From: Anaerolineales bacterium
GTDB lineage: Bacteria; Chloroflexota; Anaerolineae; Anaerolineales; Villigracilaceae
Reading direction: 5' to 3'
NCBI GenBank assembly: GCA_025938055.1
Contig: JAICQC010000309.1
Span: 1 to 5,594, forward strand
DNA length: 5,594 nucleotides
The notes under the pieces are model-generated. The model saw only the letters and a program-made list of their open reading frames with translations, was not told where the DNA came from and made no database searches. A program made the position numbers and the translations under genes. Shown piece after piece: positions 5,417 through 5,594 of the stretch. Every line of letters begins with the position of its first letter. The stretch's first letter is position 1.

Positions 5417-5567
5417 TCTATCCTACGCAATCGTTTTGGTTTATAGTGGTTTTCATTCAAGTGAGTTTTACCACATAAGCAAGGGACGGCGTGCACCTTA
5501 CCTCTACTGGATAAAGTGTTGAAATATTGTAACCTTCTTGTAAACAAATTCTAATCTTTTTCCTACG

Positions 5568-5593
5568 TGGACTTTCCCCCTTTTTGGTAGAAT
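5568..5593 (+). promoter_or_regulatory. Possible promoter for a gene beyond the right edge
   Basis: A TAGAAT -10-like box lies at 5588-5593, five of six matching the sigma-70 consensus TATAAT. Upstream, TGGACT at 5568-5573 matches TTGACA at four of six positions, but the spacing of 14 bp is shorter than the usual 16-18. The paired TTGTAA repeats 45-61 bp upstream of the -10 box would suit an activator site. The call is tentative because the transcript would lie outside the window. Confidence 0.35.
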
Positions 5594-5594
5594 C

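Larger units (their letters stand above)
5314..5594. other. Non-coding region upstream of the LOG-family gene, running to the window edge
   Basis: This 281-bp stretch has no believable gene. The one longer minus-strand reading frame (5359-5547) starts with TTG, resembles no family I know and has an unlikely composition. The stretch holds the inverted repeats at 5341-5355 and 5386-5416, direct repeats TTGTAA at 5527-5532 and 5538-5543, and a pyrimidine-rich tract leading to a TAGAAT box at the right edge. It is probably a divergent promoter region between the LOG-VOC unit and a plus-strand gene beyond the window. Confidence 0.55.

Noticed and set aside
5359..5547. A 62-codon minus-strand frame upstream of the LOG-family gene
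   Set aside because: TTG start, no ribosome site, no family resemblance, and it contains the inverted repeat at 5386-5416.

Overview
The window looks like a chromosomal segment from a Chloroflexota bacterium, most likely Anaerolineae-like. This is inferred from recognised protein families; no rRNA or marker gene is present. The main clues are a helicase C-terminus carrying an HNH module, and a multi-pass membrane domain typical of Chloroflexota sensor kinases (with the 'LKYHLYDIELVINRSIIYG' and 'SSIFQPARKGLRRFVNRR' signatures), here joined to a Ser/Thr kinase. Weak Shine-Dalgarno use and a probable TTG start also fit.

Layout. (1) Positions 2-1795, plus strand: the C-terminal part of an MrfA/YprA-type DEAD/DEAH helicase (DUF1998/MZB type), cut by the left edge of the window. 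It carries a heptamer repeat in a loop of the second RecA domain and a complete HNH nuclease module inserted just before the MZB domain. (2) 1796-1991: a short intergenic stretch with several inverted repeats, one of them a quasi-palindrome 12 bp before the next gene. (3) 1992-4010, plus strand: a membrane protein with about 9-10 hydrophobic segments followed by a C-terminal Hanks-type Ser/Thr kinase domain. (4) 4017-4688, minus strand: a two-module VOC (glyoxalase/dioxygenase superfamily) protein, convergent with the kinase and only 6 bp away. (5) 4708-5313, minus strand: a LOG-family (cytokinin-activating, TIGR00730-type) phosphoribohydrolase, 19 bp upstream of the VOC gene and probably cotranscribed with it. 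(6) 5314-5594: a non-coding region with a strong inverted repeat, short direct repeats and a possible promoter pointing out of the right edge.

The genes do not form one obvious pathway. The helicase suggests DNA repair, the kinase suggests membrane signalling, and the LOG-VOC pair suggests small-molecule or nucleotide housekeeping. I see no mobile element, CRISPR array, RNA gene or clear defence island. The most unusual points are the helicase-HNH-MZB architecture and the transplant of a histidine-kinase-style membrane module onto a Ser/Thr kinase.
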